Below are positions 1-5,754 of a stretch of DNA of 33,315 bases, piece by piece. The notes under the pieces were generated by a model. That model saw nothing but the letters and a program-made list of their open reading frames with translations, had not been told where the DNA came from and searched no databases. The DNA lies in IMG/VR virus record IMGVR_UViG_3300045051_000493, positions 1 through 33,315 of that record. One strand, 5' to 3'. This stretch comes from a virus. The stretch's first letter is position 1, and every line of letters begins with the position of its first letter. A program made the position numbers and the translations under genes.

Positions 1-127
1 TCTCCCTGGACGTACACCATCAGCGGCGGGGAGGCGACAGTGACGGGCTACACAGGCATTGGCGGCGCGGTCACGGTCCCGGAGTCGCTAGGCGGGTGCC
101 CCGTGGTCGAGATGGGCTACGGATGCC
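1..127. repeat. Terminal direct repeat, left copy
   Basis: These 127 bases are identical to 33189-33315. The length equals a common maximal assembly k-mer, and a coding frame crosses the junction in phase. The simplest reading is a circular contig written with an overlap, so one copy is redundant and the unique genome is 33,188 bp. A true short terminal redundancy cannot be excluded from sequence alone. Confidence 0.93.
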
Positions 128-1314
128 TGTGGCACAACGCGACGATAACGTCGCTCGGCCTGCCGTCGACTCTCCGCACGATCGCTCAATCTGCCTGCCG
201 CGACATGAGCGTTCTCACGTCGATCACGATACCGGATTCGGTCGAGTACATCGGACGCTCCGCGTTCGACACTTGCGCCGTACTTGCGTCCGCCGTCATC
301 GGTGCGGGAGTCACGGAGATCGTCGTCTACGCGTTCGCCTCATGTCCGTTGCTCACCTCCATTACCTTCGCCGGCCTGGTTGCGCCGATAACGGTGGGTG
401 GAACGTGGGTCTACGACCAGGCGGCGACGCTGCTCGGTCACGCGAACTATCTCTCCGACTTCCCCGCTCCAGGCGACTATTTCTACGGGCTGCACATGGG
501 CAACTATTCCGTAGGCCCTCCGGCAGATCCTAACTTCGCCTACTCCGTCTCCGGAGGGGAAGCGACCATAACGAGCTATATCGGCGCAGGCGGAGCGGTG
601 ACGATACCGGCGACGTTGGGCGGCTGTCCAGTTACGGCGATCGGGGACAACGCCTTCAACGACTGCGACACGATAACGTCCGTCGCCATACATGGAGGCG
701 TGGCGTCCATCGGCGTCAGCGCCTTCGAGGACTGCGACGCGCTGACATCGGTAACGCTAGCGAACGGCCTAGCGACCATCGGAGCCAATGCGTTCTACGG
801 AACAGCGATTACGTCCATCACGATACCCGACAGCGTGACCGCTCTGCCGGATTGGTGCTTCGCCAACTGTGCCTCGCTCGCTTCGGTCGACCTGGGCGCT
901 GGCGTGGTCACGATCGGGACCAGCTCGTTCATGAACTGCGACGCGCTGGCGACCATCGACTTCGGGACCGCCCTGACAACGATAGGCCAGTCGGCGTTCG
1001 AGCATTGCTCCGGCCTAGTTACGGTGACGCTTCCCGACAACGTGACCAATGTCGGAGTGCTCGCGTTCTTCCAATGCGGCGCTCTGACGACCGTAACGAT
1101 GGGGACGGGCGTGACGACGATCGGCCTCGCGGCGTTCAAGTACGACACGCTGCTGGACACCATCAACTTCAACGGATTGGTTGCTCCGACTAGCGTAGGC
1201 GCACAGTGGAGGGACAGCACCGCGGCGGGACTGCTCGGCCACGCCTACGCCGCGTCGGACTTCCCAACGCCGGGCAACGTCTGGAACAGCCTGACGATGG
1301 GGGCGAACCTCTAA
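1..1314 (+). CDS. Tail fibre/adhesin, C-terminal part with BspA-type leucine-rich repeats (partial; 5' part at 30867-33315)
   Basis: This frame is open from base 1 and continues, in phase across the circular junction, the frame that starts at 30867. The joined protein would be 1,211 aa. The part here is 437 aa of BspA-like (LRR_5) repeats of the form LTSITIPDSV..IG.SAF..C. Two modules are visible. Each opens with a near-identical strand (YTISGGEATVTGY at residue 5 of this segment, YSVSGGEATITSY at residue 181). Each closes with a GLVAP...LLGHA...SDFP.PG tail. This suggests an internal duplication, with the second module carrying more repeats. In microbes this repeat class is typical of surface adhesins; at the end of a tail operon it probably binds the host surface. 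An apparent start at base 40 (GTG) is an artefact of the linear cut. Confidence 0.85.
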   Translation, partial: SPWTYTISGGEATVTGYTGIGGAVTVPESLGGCPVVEMGYGCLWHNATITSLGLPSTLRTIAQSACRDMSVLTSITIPDSVEYIGRSAFDTCAVLASAVIGAGVTEIVVYAFASCPLLTSITFAGLVAPITVGGTWVYDQAATLLGHANYLSDFPAPGDYFYGLHMGNYSVGPPADPNFAYSVSGGEATITSYIGAGGAVTIPATLGGCPVTAIGDNAFNDCDTITSVAIHGGVASIGVSAFEDCDALTSVTLANGLATIGANAFYGTAITSITIPDSVTALPDWCFANCASLASVDLGAGVVTIGTSSFMNCDALATIDFGTALTTIGQSAFEHCSGLVTVTLPDNVTNVGVLAFFQCGALTTVTMGTGVTTIGLAAFKYDTLLDTINFNGLVAPTSVGAQWRDSTAAGLLGHAYAASDFPTPGNVWNSLTMGANL

Positions 1315-1315
1315 C

Positions 1316-1567
1316 GTGGGAGGTTCTAGCGCTCTATCAATGGCAGTACATCGTCTATTGCGAGGCGATACACTGGACGTTATCATCGCTGGCGGCGCTG
1401 GCGGTGTGCTGCCCGACCTGGACCATTTGCAGATCGAGATGGCCCGGAGTCTACACTGGCCGCTCGTTCTTGCTCTTGGCGTTATTTGTGGGATCTCTTT
1501 TGCATGCAATTATAGACTTCACGCCCGGACTCGGCTTTTGCTAGGAGAACGGATTAATAGTCGTTGA
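1316..1567 (+). CDS. Small membrane protein, possibly frameshifted (DUF457/YdjM-like motifs split over two frames)
   Basis: A GTG-started frame of 83 aa directly follows the fibre gene (one base after its stop). It contains GGVLPDLDH (about residues 28-36), which resembles the metal-binding motif of YdjM/DUF457 inner-membrane hydrolase-like proteins. From about base 1470 the other frame (ending with TAG at 1542-1544) reads LFVGSLLHAIIDFTP, which resembles the second motif of the same family. The two halves are joined only if one base is skipped (+1). It could be a broken gene, a sequence error, a programmed frameshift, or chance similarity in a small hydrophobic protein. No clear ribosome binding site is seen. 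Family assignment is tentative. Confidence 0.35.
   Translation: MGGSSALSMAVHRLLRGDTLDVIIAGGAGGVLPDLDHLQIEMARSLHWPLVLALGVICGISFACNYRLHARTRLLLGERINSR
1554..1559 (+). promoter_or_regulatory. Candidate TATA box for the 1584 membrane-protein gene
   Basis: TTAATA lies with its centre about 27 bases before the ATG at 1584. This is the spacing expected for an archaeal promoter giving a leaderless transcript, and the same spacing is seen at several other genes in this genome. The motif is short, so chance is possible. Confidence 0.35.
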
Positions 1568-1583
1568 CGCGCATTTCCTAGTC

Positions 1584-1952
1584 ATGAAACTCAAGTCGCT
1601 CAAGCCGACCTTCGGCAAGGCCCAGGTCGCGATCCTAGCCCTCTCGCTCCTATCTCTACTCCTTCCCTGGCTCACTTCGACCGTTACCGGGGCGGACATG
1701 CTCGGCATCATGGCGCTGCTGAACGTCGCCCCGCTAGGACTCGGCATCTTCATCGCCGGAAGCGTGCTCGTCCTCTGGGACGTCGGCGTGGGAATGTTCG
1801 CGCAGATCGTCGGCCTCATCGCCTTCTACCCCGACTTCTCAAGGGCGTCCTACGTCCTGGGATGGGGCTATCTTCTCGCGTGGGGCATTGTGATCATTGG
1901 GCTCGTGGTCGTACTCGACAAGTTCATGACGAAGAACGCGGTCAAAGAGTAG
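1584..1952 (+). CDS. Multi-pass membrane protein (holin-like candidate)
   Basis: 122 aa with about four hydrophobic segments (roughly residues 14-30, 40-60, 62-82 and 90-112), a basic N-terminus (MKLKSLKP) and a charged tail (KNAVKE). I do not recognise a family. Size, hydrophobicity and position just after the tail fibre fit a holin or a superinfection-exclusion membrane protein, but neither is shown by a motif. It converges with the winged-helix gene on the other strand. A perfect palindrome lies between the two stop codons and would suit a shared terminator. ATG 1584 is preferred because of the TATA-like element 27 bases upstream. Confidence 0.6.
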   Translation: MKLKSLKPTFGKAQVAILALSLLSLLLPWLTSTVTGADMLGIMALLNVAPLGLGIFIAGSVLVLWDVGVGMFAQIVGLIAFYPDFSRASYVLGWGYLLAWGIVIIGLVVVLDKFMTKNAVKE

Positions 1953-1976
1953 CCAGCGCACCATTTCTTCCCCGGC

Positions 1977-1998
1977 GATTATTTGCCGGCAAATAATC
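1977..1998. terminator. Perfect 22-bp palindrome at a convergent gene junction (candidate bidirectional terminator)
   Basis: All 22 bases form a perfect inverted repeat, with half-site GATTATTTGCC followed directly by its complement. It overlaps the TAA stop of the minus-strand winged-helix gene (1979-1981) and lies 24 bases after the stop of the plus-strand membrane gene. Either RNA could fold into a hairpin of about nine pairs. A protein-binding operator is the alternative. Confidence 0.5.
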
Positions 1999-2263
1999 CG
2001 AGCACCCGCTCCGCCTCGGCCAGCGCGTTCGCGACCGCCCGCCCGCGCTCGCTCAGCGTCAGGTACTTCGTGAACGGCCAAGCCTCTTGCTTCTCCTCCA
2101 CGATCAGCCCTTCGCGTATCAGCTCCTCCACGCGCTTGAGGGACACGTGGGGGCTCTTCCCCGTCCGCTCGTACAGCTCGTTGCGTCCGATCGGCCCGGA
2201 CGTGCGGAGGACGAGGAGGACGCGGATAGCGCGTGAGCGTTCGAGGAGCTGCACCTTTTCCAC
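1979..2263 (-). CDS. Winged-helix DNA-binding protein (MarR/ArsR-like)
   Basis: 94 aa on the minus strand, GTG start. The pattern is an archaeal winged helix: an N-terminal helix (EKVQLLERSRAIRVLLVL), a helix-turn-helix around residues 24-50 (GPIGRNELYERTGKSPHVSL), and a wing ending in KYLTLSERGRAVANAL. Such proteins are typically transcription regulators. It stands alone on the minus strand beside the other minus-strand regulator (2712-2912), away from the early and late operons, as expected for a lysogeny or housekeeping regulator of a provirus. No strong TATA box is seen upstream; ATTGTATTT on the minus strand about 28 bases before the start is the best candidate. Confidence 0.75.
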   Translation of the reverse strand: MEKVQLLERSRAIRVLLVLRTSGPIGRNELYERTGKSPHVSLKRVEELIREGLIVEEKQEAWPFTKYLTLSERGRAVANALAEAERVLGLFAGK

Positions 2264-2354
2264 AATGCGTTAATCCAGTCAGAGAGAAATACAATTTGCA
2301 GGGAATTAAGAGCAATGAACTATCGGCAAACCGCCCGCCCGTATCGGAGACCGA

Positions 2355-2363
2355 TTTATAAAA
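2355..2363 (+). promoter_or_regulatory. TATA box in the control region
   Basis: TTTATAAAA is a near-ideal archaeal TATA box. A start site would be expected near 2384-2388, giving a transcript that runs through the 18-bp palindrome towards the small gene at 2615. Confidence 0.45.
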
Positions 2364-2445
2364 CTGAGCATCGCCGGGGCCTTTACGAATCCCTAGCGCA
2401 AGTGGGAGAATCGCCGCCTAGAAAAGACGCTGGCTCAAAAAGTGC

Positions 2446-2463
2446 TTATCGAACGTTCGATAA
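2446..2463. promoter_or_regulatory. Perfect 18-bp palindrome (candidate operator)
   Basis: TTATCGAACGTTCGATAA is a perfect inverted repeat without spacer, outside any convincing gene and about 85 bases downstream of the TATA box at 2355-2363. A dimeric DNA-binding protein is the likely reader. Which one cannot be told; the winged-helix protein at 1979-2263 is a neighbour. Confidence 0.5.
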
Positions 2464-2614
2464 TCCTCTCGCATATCTTCCATCTGTTTGGCTGAATTTC
2501 TTGGTCTTACGGAGGCTTTATGAATCGCCCCCCGTCATGGTCTTTCACTTCCGGGCTACTCCCTACGGAAGGGGGATAGCGACGGAAGGAGAACCTTAGC
2601 AGGGAGTTGAAAAC

Positions 2615-2806
2615 GTGCAAGAGGCAAGATTGCTATTGGAGCTGCCGGAGCCGCTCGACGCGGCGTTCCGGGCAGAGGTCGACGAGATCCTAGAAGAGGC
2701 AAGAGTGAAGATCAACGCGGTTCGGGCGCGTCAAGAGGCAACGATATGCTCGTCCCATGCTTGCGCTTTCGCCACGCATCCAATTCATTCCGCACCGCTC
2801 CCTTGA
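2615..2806 (+). CDS. Small helical protein, unknown function
   Basis: GTG-started frame of 63 aa with GC-rich third codon positions in its first two thirds, unlike the upstream region. The first 40 residues predict amphipathic helix (LLLELPEPLDAAF, EVDEILEEARVKINAV). Its last 95 bases overlap the 3' end of the minus-strand ribbon-helix-helix gene, where the peptide loses character. A weak GGGAG lies about 9 bases before the start. It may be a genuine small gene ending in an overlap, or an open frame by chance. No family recognised. Confidence 0.35.
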   Translation: MQEARLLLELPEPLDAAFRAEVDEILEEARVKINAVRARQEATICSSHACAFATHPIHSAPLP

Positions 2807-2912
2807 CGAGATCGGTGCGATTGGAGTAGGGGATTCCCTCTTCCAGTGCCTCCTCGATTTCTCTAACCATTGACTTGGGCATCTTAAGGTCTACACGCTG
2901 GATATTGCTCAT
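2712..2912 (-). CDS. Ribbon-helix-helix (CopG/MetJ-Arc type) repressor
   Basis: 66 aa on the minus strand. An N-terminal beta strand (QRVDLKMPKSMVREI) is followed by two helices (EEALEEGIPYSNRTDLVKGA, VRNELDAWRKR). This is the CopG/Arc ribbon-helix-helix layout, in which the strand enters the major groove and the helices dimerise. The start ATG (2910-2912) directly abuts a GTGTACAC site (2915-2922), and a TATA box (TTATAAATA on this strand, 2937-2945) is centred about 29 bases upstream. The transcript is therefore probably leaderless and autoregulated. It faces the second ribbon-helix-helix gene at 3042 across a shared operator region, like repressor pairs that set a viral life-cycle switch. 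Confidence 0.82.
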   Translation of the reverse strand: MSNIQRVDLKMPKSMVREIEEALEEGIPYSNRTDLVKGAVRNELDAWRKRKHGTSISLPLDAPEPR

Positions 2913-3041
2913 GTGTGTACACTTAGAATATGTGCCTATTTATAATTTTATCATGGGCTGAGTAGCCAGCAATGTCCAGCATTGTGTGTACGGAATGTGT
3001 ACACAAGCCATTAAATACGGACGATGTGTGTACACTGTCCG
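2913..3041. promoter_or_regulatory. Divergent promoter region with three GTGTACAC operators
   Basis: The palindrome GTGTACAC occurs exactly at 2915-2922, 2997-3004 and 3028-3035, with a half-site (GTGTAC) at 2986-2991. The outer copies share the longer context ATGTGTGTACACT. TATA boxes point outwards: minus strand at 2937-2945 and plus strand TTAAATA at 3011-3017, each about 28 bases before a start codon. Outer operators sit between TATA and start codon, where a bound repressor would block the transcription start. Confidence 0.78.
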
Positions 3042-3191
3042 ATGAACACCCCGACGATGACCATCCGCCTGCCACGGGAATTTATCGAGGCCCTTGAGGC
3101 CGACGTCGACGCGGGGAAGTACGAGAACCGCTCGAAGGCGGCCGCCTCGATCATCAAGAAGCATTACCGCCGCCGGAAGCCGAAGCCCTGA
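3042..3191 (+). CDS. Second ribbon-helix-helix protein (49 aa)
   Basis: A 49-aa frame with ATG at 3042 and TGA at 3189-3191. Strand TPTMTIRLPREFIEAL is followed by helix EADVDAGKYENRSKAAASII and a basic tail (KKHYRRRKPKP). This is a minimal ribbon-helix-helix fold. The TATA box TTAAATA (3011-3017) is 28 bases before the ATG, and GTGTACAC (3028-3035) lies between, so transcription is likely leaderless and operator-controlled. It is divergent from the 2712-2912 repressor and could be its antagonist, like Cro against CI, but that role is inferred from layout only. The basic tail may add nonspecific DNA binding. Confidence 0.75.
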   Translation: MNTPTMTIRLPREFIEALEADVDAGKYENRSKAAASIIKKHYRRRKPKP

Positions 3192-3289
3192 CGCTGACCA
3201 CACGGGGCGGCGACCCCGGCGGACGATCCACCCCGCCATCTTTCTGCCGCCCCTTCCCCCTGATTCCTCCAGAACCCCTTACCGGCTCC

Positions 3290-3327
3290 CCTTGCAAGAG
3301 GCCGGGAATAAACCTCTTCCAGCAAGG
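3290..3327 (+). promoter_or_regulatory. Inverted repeat/hairpin before the first early gene
   Basis: CCTTGCAAGAGG (3290-3301) pairs with CCTCTT (3313-3318) and GCAAGG (3322-3327), leaving a three-base bulge. The element covers an AATAAA TATA-like motif (3307-3312) that is about 28 bases before ATG 3337, and ends inside the GGTG of the ribosome binding site. It may act as an operator on DNA or, if transcribed from further upstream, as a leader hairpin. The 3192-3289 stretch before it shows nothing else. Confidence 0.4.
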
Positions 3328-3336
3328 TGTGATGAC

Positions 3337-3675
3337 ATGACAAACGAAACCAACGAAGCAACCCCCGCCGCTTCCGAGAACGTAACGGTCCAGCGGCATG
3401 AGCACAAGAGCCTCGACTACCAGGACTCGATCGAGATGCCCTCGGGCGGAACGAAGGACCGCACGCCGGGATGGAAGATGTACTGTGACTTCCTGGAGTC
3501 GGATAAGACCAAGGCCCGCATCGAGGCCGCAAAGTTCTGGGCCGCATACGCCTATGAGTATGCACCGCCCCCGCCCGGAGTGACCCCCATCTGGCCCCCG
3601 AAGGAGAAGACCGCCGAGCCGCCGAAGAAGGCCGAGGACCCGACCGAGCTCACCCCCGCTAAGGTGGTGGCCTAG
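3337..3675 (+). CDS. Unknown early protein, Pro/Lys-rich tail
   Basis: 112 aa. I chose ATG 3337 over upstream frame extension because GGTG lies about 8 bases before it and a TATA-like AATAAA about 28 bases before. The N-terminal 35 residues are polar and probably disordered. A central helical part (WKMYCDFLESDKTKARIEAAKFWAAYAYEY, roughly residues 47-76) is the likely folded segment. The tail is PPPP/PPK-rich. I recognise no family. It heads a run of small genes with no gaps (the next ATG follows its stop directly), so it is probably the first gene of the early operon controlled by the ribbon-helix-helix switch. Confidence 0.65.
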   Translation: MTNETNEATPAASENVTVQRHEHKSLDYQDSIEMPSGGTKDRTPGWKMYCDFLESDKTKARIEAAKFWAAYAYEYAPPPPGVTPIWPPKEKTAEPPKKAEDPTELTPAKVVA

Positions 3676-4038
3676 ATGGTCGCCCTCACATCCCCCCTAT
3701 CGGCGGAGGAACTGAGCGCCGGCATCTTCACCGCCAACAAGATCCGCGCTCGCATGGCCGAGCTCAAGGGCGAGCAGAACTCGTCCTGGCAGACGGACGA
3801 GGAGAAGCTGACCGACGCAGAGCTGATCGCCCGCGCCGAGAAGTACGCCAACCTAGCGGCGGAAGCCGACCTGCTCTGGGCCTGGGTCGAGGAAGCGGAA
3901 TTGGTAGAGGTCTCCAAGTTCGCTTCCTACGATACGCTGGCCGAGGGTCTGCGGCAGGAGTGCGTCTCCTATCTGGCGGAGAAGTGCAAGCGCGAACTGA
4001 GGCCGAAGATCCGGGCGTGGCTGGAGGCGGGGGCATGA
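3676..4038 (+). CDS. Unknown acidic helical protein
   Basis: 120 aa, with the ATG abutting the previous stop and its own TGA overlapping the next ATG (ATGA at 4035-4038), so translation is coupled on both sides. The sequence is almost all helix-forming and acidic (EEKLTDAELIARAEKYANLA, ADLLWAWVEEAELVEV), with a basic C-terminal helix (KCKRELRPKIRAWLEA). No motif or family recognised. Position suggests an early function, for example a host-takeover or accessory regulator, but nothing in the sequence shows which. Confidence 0.65.
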   Translation: MVALTSPLSAEELSAGIFTANKIRARMAELKGEQNSSWQTDEEKLTDAELIARAEKYANLAAEADLLWAWVEEAELVEVSKFASYDTLAEGLRQECVSYLAEKCKRELRPKIRAWLEAGA

Positions 4039-4292
4039 CCTCCTCCACCGACACCCGCAACGAAGCCTTCGCCCACGTCCCCGACATCAAGACGAGGCGC
4101 GGGGAGGTCCTCTTCATCATCGAGACCTTCGGGCCGATCTCCGACAAGGACATCGCGAGACGCCTGGACCACACGATCAACACCATCACGCCGAGACGCG
4201 GCGAGCTCGTGCGGGACGGACTCGTGCGCCAGGCCGGAACGGTCAAGGACCCGGACACGAACGTCGAGGTAGCGACCTGGGAGCGTGCCTGA
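4035..4292 (+). CDS. Winged-helix DNA-binding protein
   Basis: 85 aa starting at the ATG that overlaps the previous stop. It contains a clear winged helix: EVLFIIETFGPISDKDIARR and LDHTINTITPRRGELVRDGL form helices 1-3, and VRQAGTVKDPDTNVEVATWE the wing. The pattern TPRRGELVRDGLV is familiar from small phage wHTH proteins that test for repeat or partner DNA before later gene activation. The protein is short, with no effector domain visible. It is one of several wHTH proteins in this genome, and its regulatory target is unknown. Confidence 0.72.
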   Translation: MTSSTDTRNEAFAHVPDIKTRRGEVLFIIETFGPISDKDIARRLDHTINTITPRRGELVRDGLVRQAGTVKDPDTNVEVATWERA

Positions 4293-4293
4293 T

Positions 4294-4806
4294 ATGGCAT
4301 GGCTCTCGAAGGTGACAACGGAAGAACGCCGCAACGGCGACGGCGGGCTATTCTCGCGCATGCTCCAGATGGAGGTATCGTTCAGCGCCGAGGAGTTCCC
4401 GATCGACCTCAGCGCCGCGACGCCCGACCCCCGCCTCATGCTGGCGCTGTCCCGCGTCTGCGATACCGTGACGTTAACGCTCAACGTCCCGCCGCCGCTC
4501 GACGTGGGGCCGTGTCCTGAGTTCCAGACCGCCGACAAGATCGCCGCACCGCCCGCTCCCCCTGCGCCGCCGAAGGTCAGCAAGATCGACTACTCCATCG
4601 CTATGGGCAAGGAGCAGCCGAATGTGGAGGAGAAGCCGACCGAGACGAAGCCCACGGAAATCCCCGTCTGCTCGATCTGCGGAGCCCATCTCGCCACGCG
4701 CTTCGATGCGAAGCTGAAGAAGACCGTCCCAACGTGTCTGAGATGCGGCAAGGACCGCCAGGCGAACGGGAGACCGATCGAGCCGGCGAAGCTCAAGGGG
4801 GCGTGA
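4294..4806 (+). CDS. Zinc-ribbon protein with Pro-rich linker
   Basis: 170 aa from ATG 4294; a GTG nine bases upstream is possible but overlaps the previous gene more. The N-terminal half is mixed alpha/beta, with a beta-rich stretch (DTVTLTLNVPPPLDV). A linker of APPAPPAPPK type follows. The C-terminus carries CSICGAHL and, about 20 residues later, CLRCGKDR, a four-cysteine zinc ribbon (around residues 123-153). Zinc ribbons of this kind bind nucleic acid or protein partners. No family is recognised for the N-terminal half. It sits in the early run of small genes. Confidence 0.68.
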   Translation: MAWLSKVTTEERRNGDGGLFSRMLQMEVSFSAEEFPIDLSAATPDPRLMLALSRVCDTVTLTLNVPPPLDVGPCPEFQTADKIAAPPAPPAPPKVSKIDYSIAMGKEQPNVEEKPTETKPTEIPVCSICGAHLATRFDAKLKKTVPTCLRCGKDRQANGRPIEPAKLKGA

Positions 4807-4809
4807 GGC

Positions 4810-5040
4810 GTGGACGCCAAGACCTACTTCACCCCCGCCTCCGCCTACGTCCGCGACGACGCCCCTACGACGTCCGTAGACGACGGCTCCCCGTGCGACG
4901 CGGTCGTGCCCGGATACGAATGCCCCATGTCCGGCTACATCCTGACCGCCGAGGCTATCGCCAAGGGGTACTGCGAGCGGCAGAGCTGCGTGCGGTTCTG
5001 TCGGAGGGATATGGTCAACGGGTGCAGGGGGGCGGCGTGA
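4810..5040 (+). CDS. Small cysteine-containing protein, unknown
   Basis: 76 aa, GTG start three bases after the previous stop; its TGA (5038-5040) ends on the A of the next gene's ATG (5040). Six cysteines are spread over the chain (SPCDA, YECPM, GYCERQSC, RFCRR, NGCRG), suggesting a metal site or disulphides. No recognised domain. Coupled translation and position mark it as part of the early operon. Confidence 0.6.
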   Translation: MDAKTYFTPASAYVRDDAPTTSVDDGSPCDAVVPGYECPMSGYILTAEAIAKGYCERQSCVRFCRRDMVNGCRGAA

Positions 5041-5303
5041 TGGCACGGATACGCCTGGAGAAGTGGCTCGATGAGCAGATCGCCGACGCGGAGAAGGCGA
5101 GAGTCCACTGCATGAAGACGGCTAGAGAACTTGGCAACAAGGGCAACGAGAAGGGGAAGGCCAACTTCCTGAGATACGCAGATGAGTGGAGCATCCGGGC
5201 TAGTGCCTGGGCCCGTGCCAAGCGTCAGCTAGTCCGCTCCCCCGACGCCCTCAAGCCGCTGATTTGCCACGTCCCGCCCTACGACCCGAAGAGGCGGTAC
5301 TGA
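5040..5303 (+). CDS. Small basic helical protein, unknown
   Basis: 87 aa from ATG 5040, which shares its A with the previous gene's TGA; the stop in turn overlaps the next ATG at 5303. Lysine- and arginine-rich helices dominate (RIRLEKWLDEQIADAEKARV, ADEWSIRASAWARAKRQLV). The basic charge fits nucleic-acid binding, but no motif confirms it. Confidence 0.6.
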   Translation: MARIRLEKWLDEQIADAEKARVHCMKTARELGNKGNEKGKANFLRYADEWSIRASAWARAKRQLVRSPDALKPLICHVPPYDPKRRY

Positions 5304-5455
5304 TGGCCCTCTCCGACACGGACAAGGTCGAGGCGATCGCCGCGGCTCATGTGATGGCTGACGCTCTCAAGACCTGGCCGAAGGAGAAGCTCCGCGTCAT
5401 GGCGACGACCCTTTACGACATCGCCAAGGAACGAGACACCACGGGGGGAGCTTGA
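5303..5455 (+). CDS. 50-aa protein, unknown
   Basis: A 50-aa frame bounded by stop/start overlaps on both sides (TGATG at 5301 and at 5453). It is one long amphipathic helical region (DKVEAIAAAHVMADALKTWP, KEKLRVMATTLYDIAKERD). No motif is recognised. Coding is supported by perfect embedding in the translation-coupled chain rather than by homology. Confidence 0.6.
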   Translation: MALSDTDKVEAIAAAHVMADALKTWPKEKLRVMATTLYDIAKERDTTGGA

Positions 5456-5700
5456 TGGAAGTCCTCCACATGACCCCCGCCGACCTCGCCGCCTGGGACC
5501 GCCTCCGCGACGAGTCGGTGGACTACGACCGCGAACGCCTCGACAAGGTCGCCCGCCTCTACAATGACGGAGCGAGCTATGCTGAGATAATGAGACGCAC
5601 GGGACTGAAGCAGGGGCCGCTGAGCAACACGCTCGCTAGGCTCTGGCAGCTAGGGACCTGCGTGAGAAGGAAGCCGAACTATCTGATGCAAAAGGAGTGA
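5455..5700 (+). CDS. Helix-turn-helix protein
   Basis: 81 aa from ATG 5455, overlapping the previous TGA. An N-terminal acidic helix is followed by a tri-helical HTH (KVARLYNDGASYAEIMRRTG and LKQGPLSNTLARLWQLGT, residues about 31-67). ASYAEIMRRTGLKQGPLSNTL has the spacing of a homeodomain-like or Trp-repressor-like HTH. It may regulate the integrase that follows 55 bases downstream, or act as an excisionase-like factor; the order HTH-then-integrase is the only support for that. Confidence 0.68.
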   Translation: MEVLHMTPADLAAWDRLRDESVDYDRERLDKVARLYNDGASYAEIMRRTGLKQGPLSNTLARLWQLGTCVRRKPNYLMQKE

Positions 5701-5754
5701 TGACGTGCCCGAGAACGAACACCTAGCAAAGACCGGATGAAATGAAGGGATGGG

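Larger units (their letters stand above)
2264..2614. other. Non-coding or weakly coding control region
   Basis: This stretch is visibly more AT-rich than the genes around it and holds no convincing gene. It has a strong TATA-like element (TTTATAAAA, 2355-2363), a perfect 18-bp palindrome (2446-2463) and two near-copies of CTTTAYGAATC (2381-2391 and 2516-2526). A 94-aa frame (2315-2599) is open but has poor composition and no recognisable content. It may be a leader or small RNA for the short gene at 2615, or an origin or regulatory site. Confidence 0.45.

Noticed and set aside
40-1314. A separate 424-aa gene starting at GTG 40
   Set aside because: The frame is open from base 1 and is continuous with 30867-33315 across the circular junction, so it is the end of the fibre gene.
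2315-2599. A 94-aa gene in the control region
   Set aside because: Composition is unlike the neighbouring genes and a TATA box and an 18-bp palindrome lie inside it. No family features; kept only as part of the control region.
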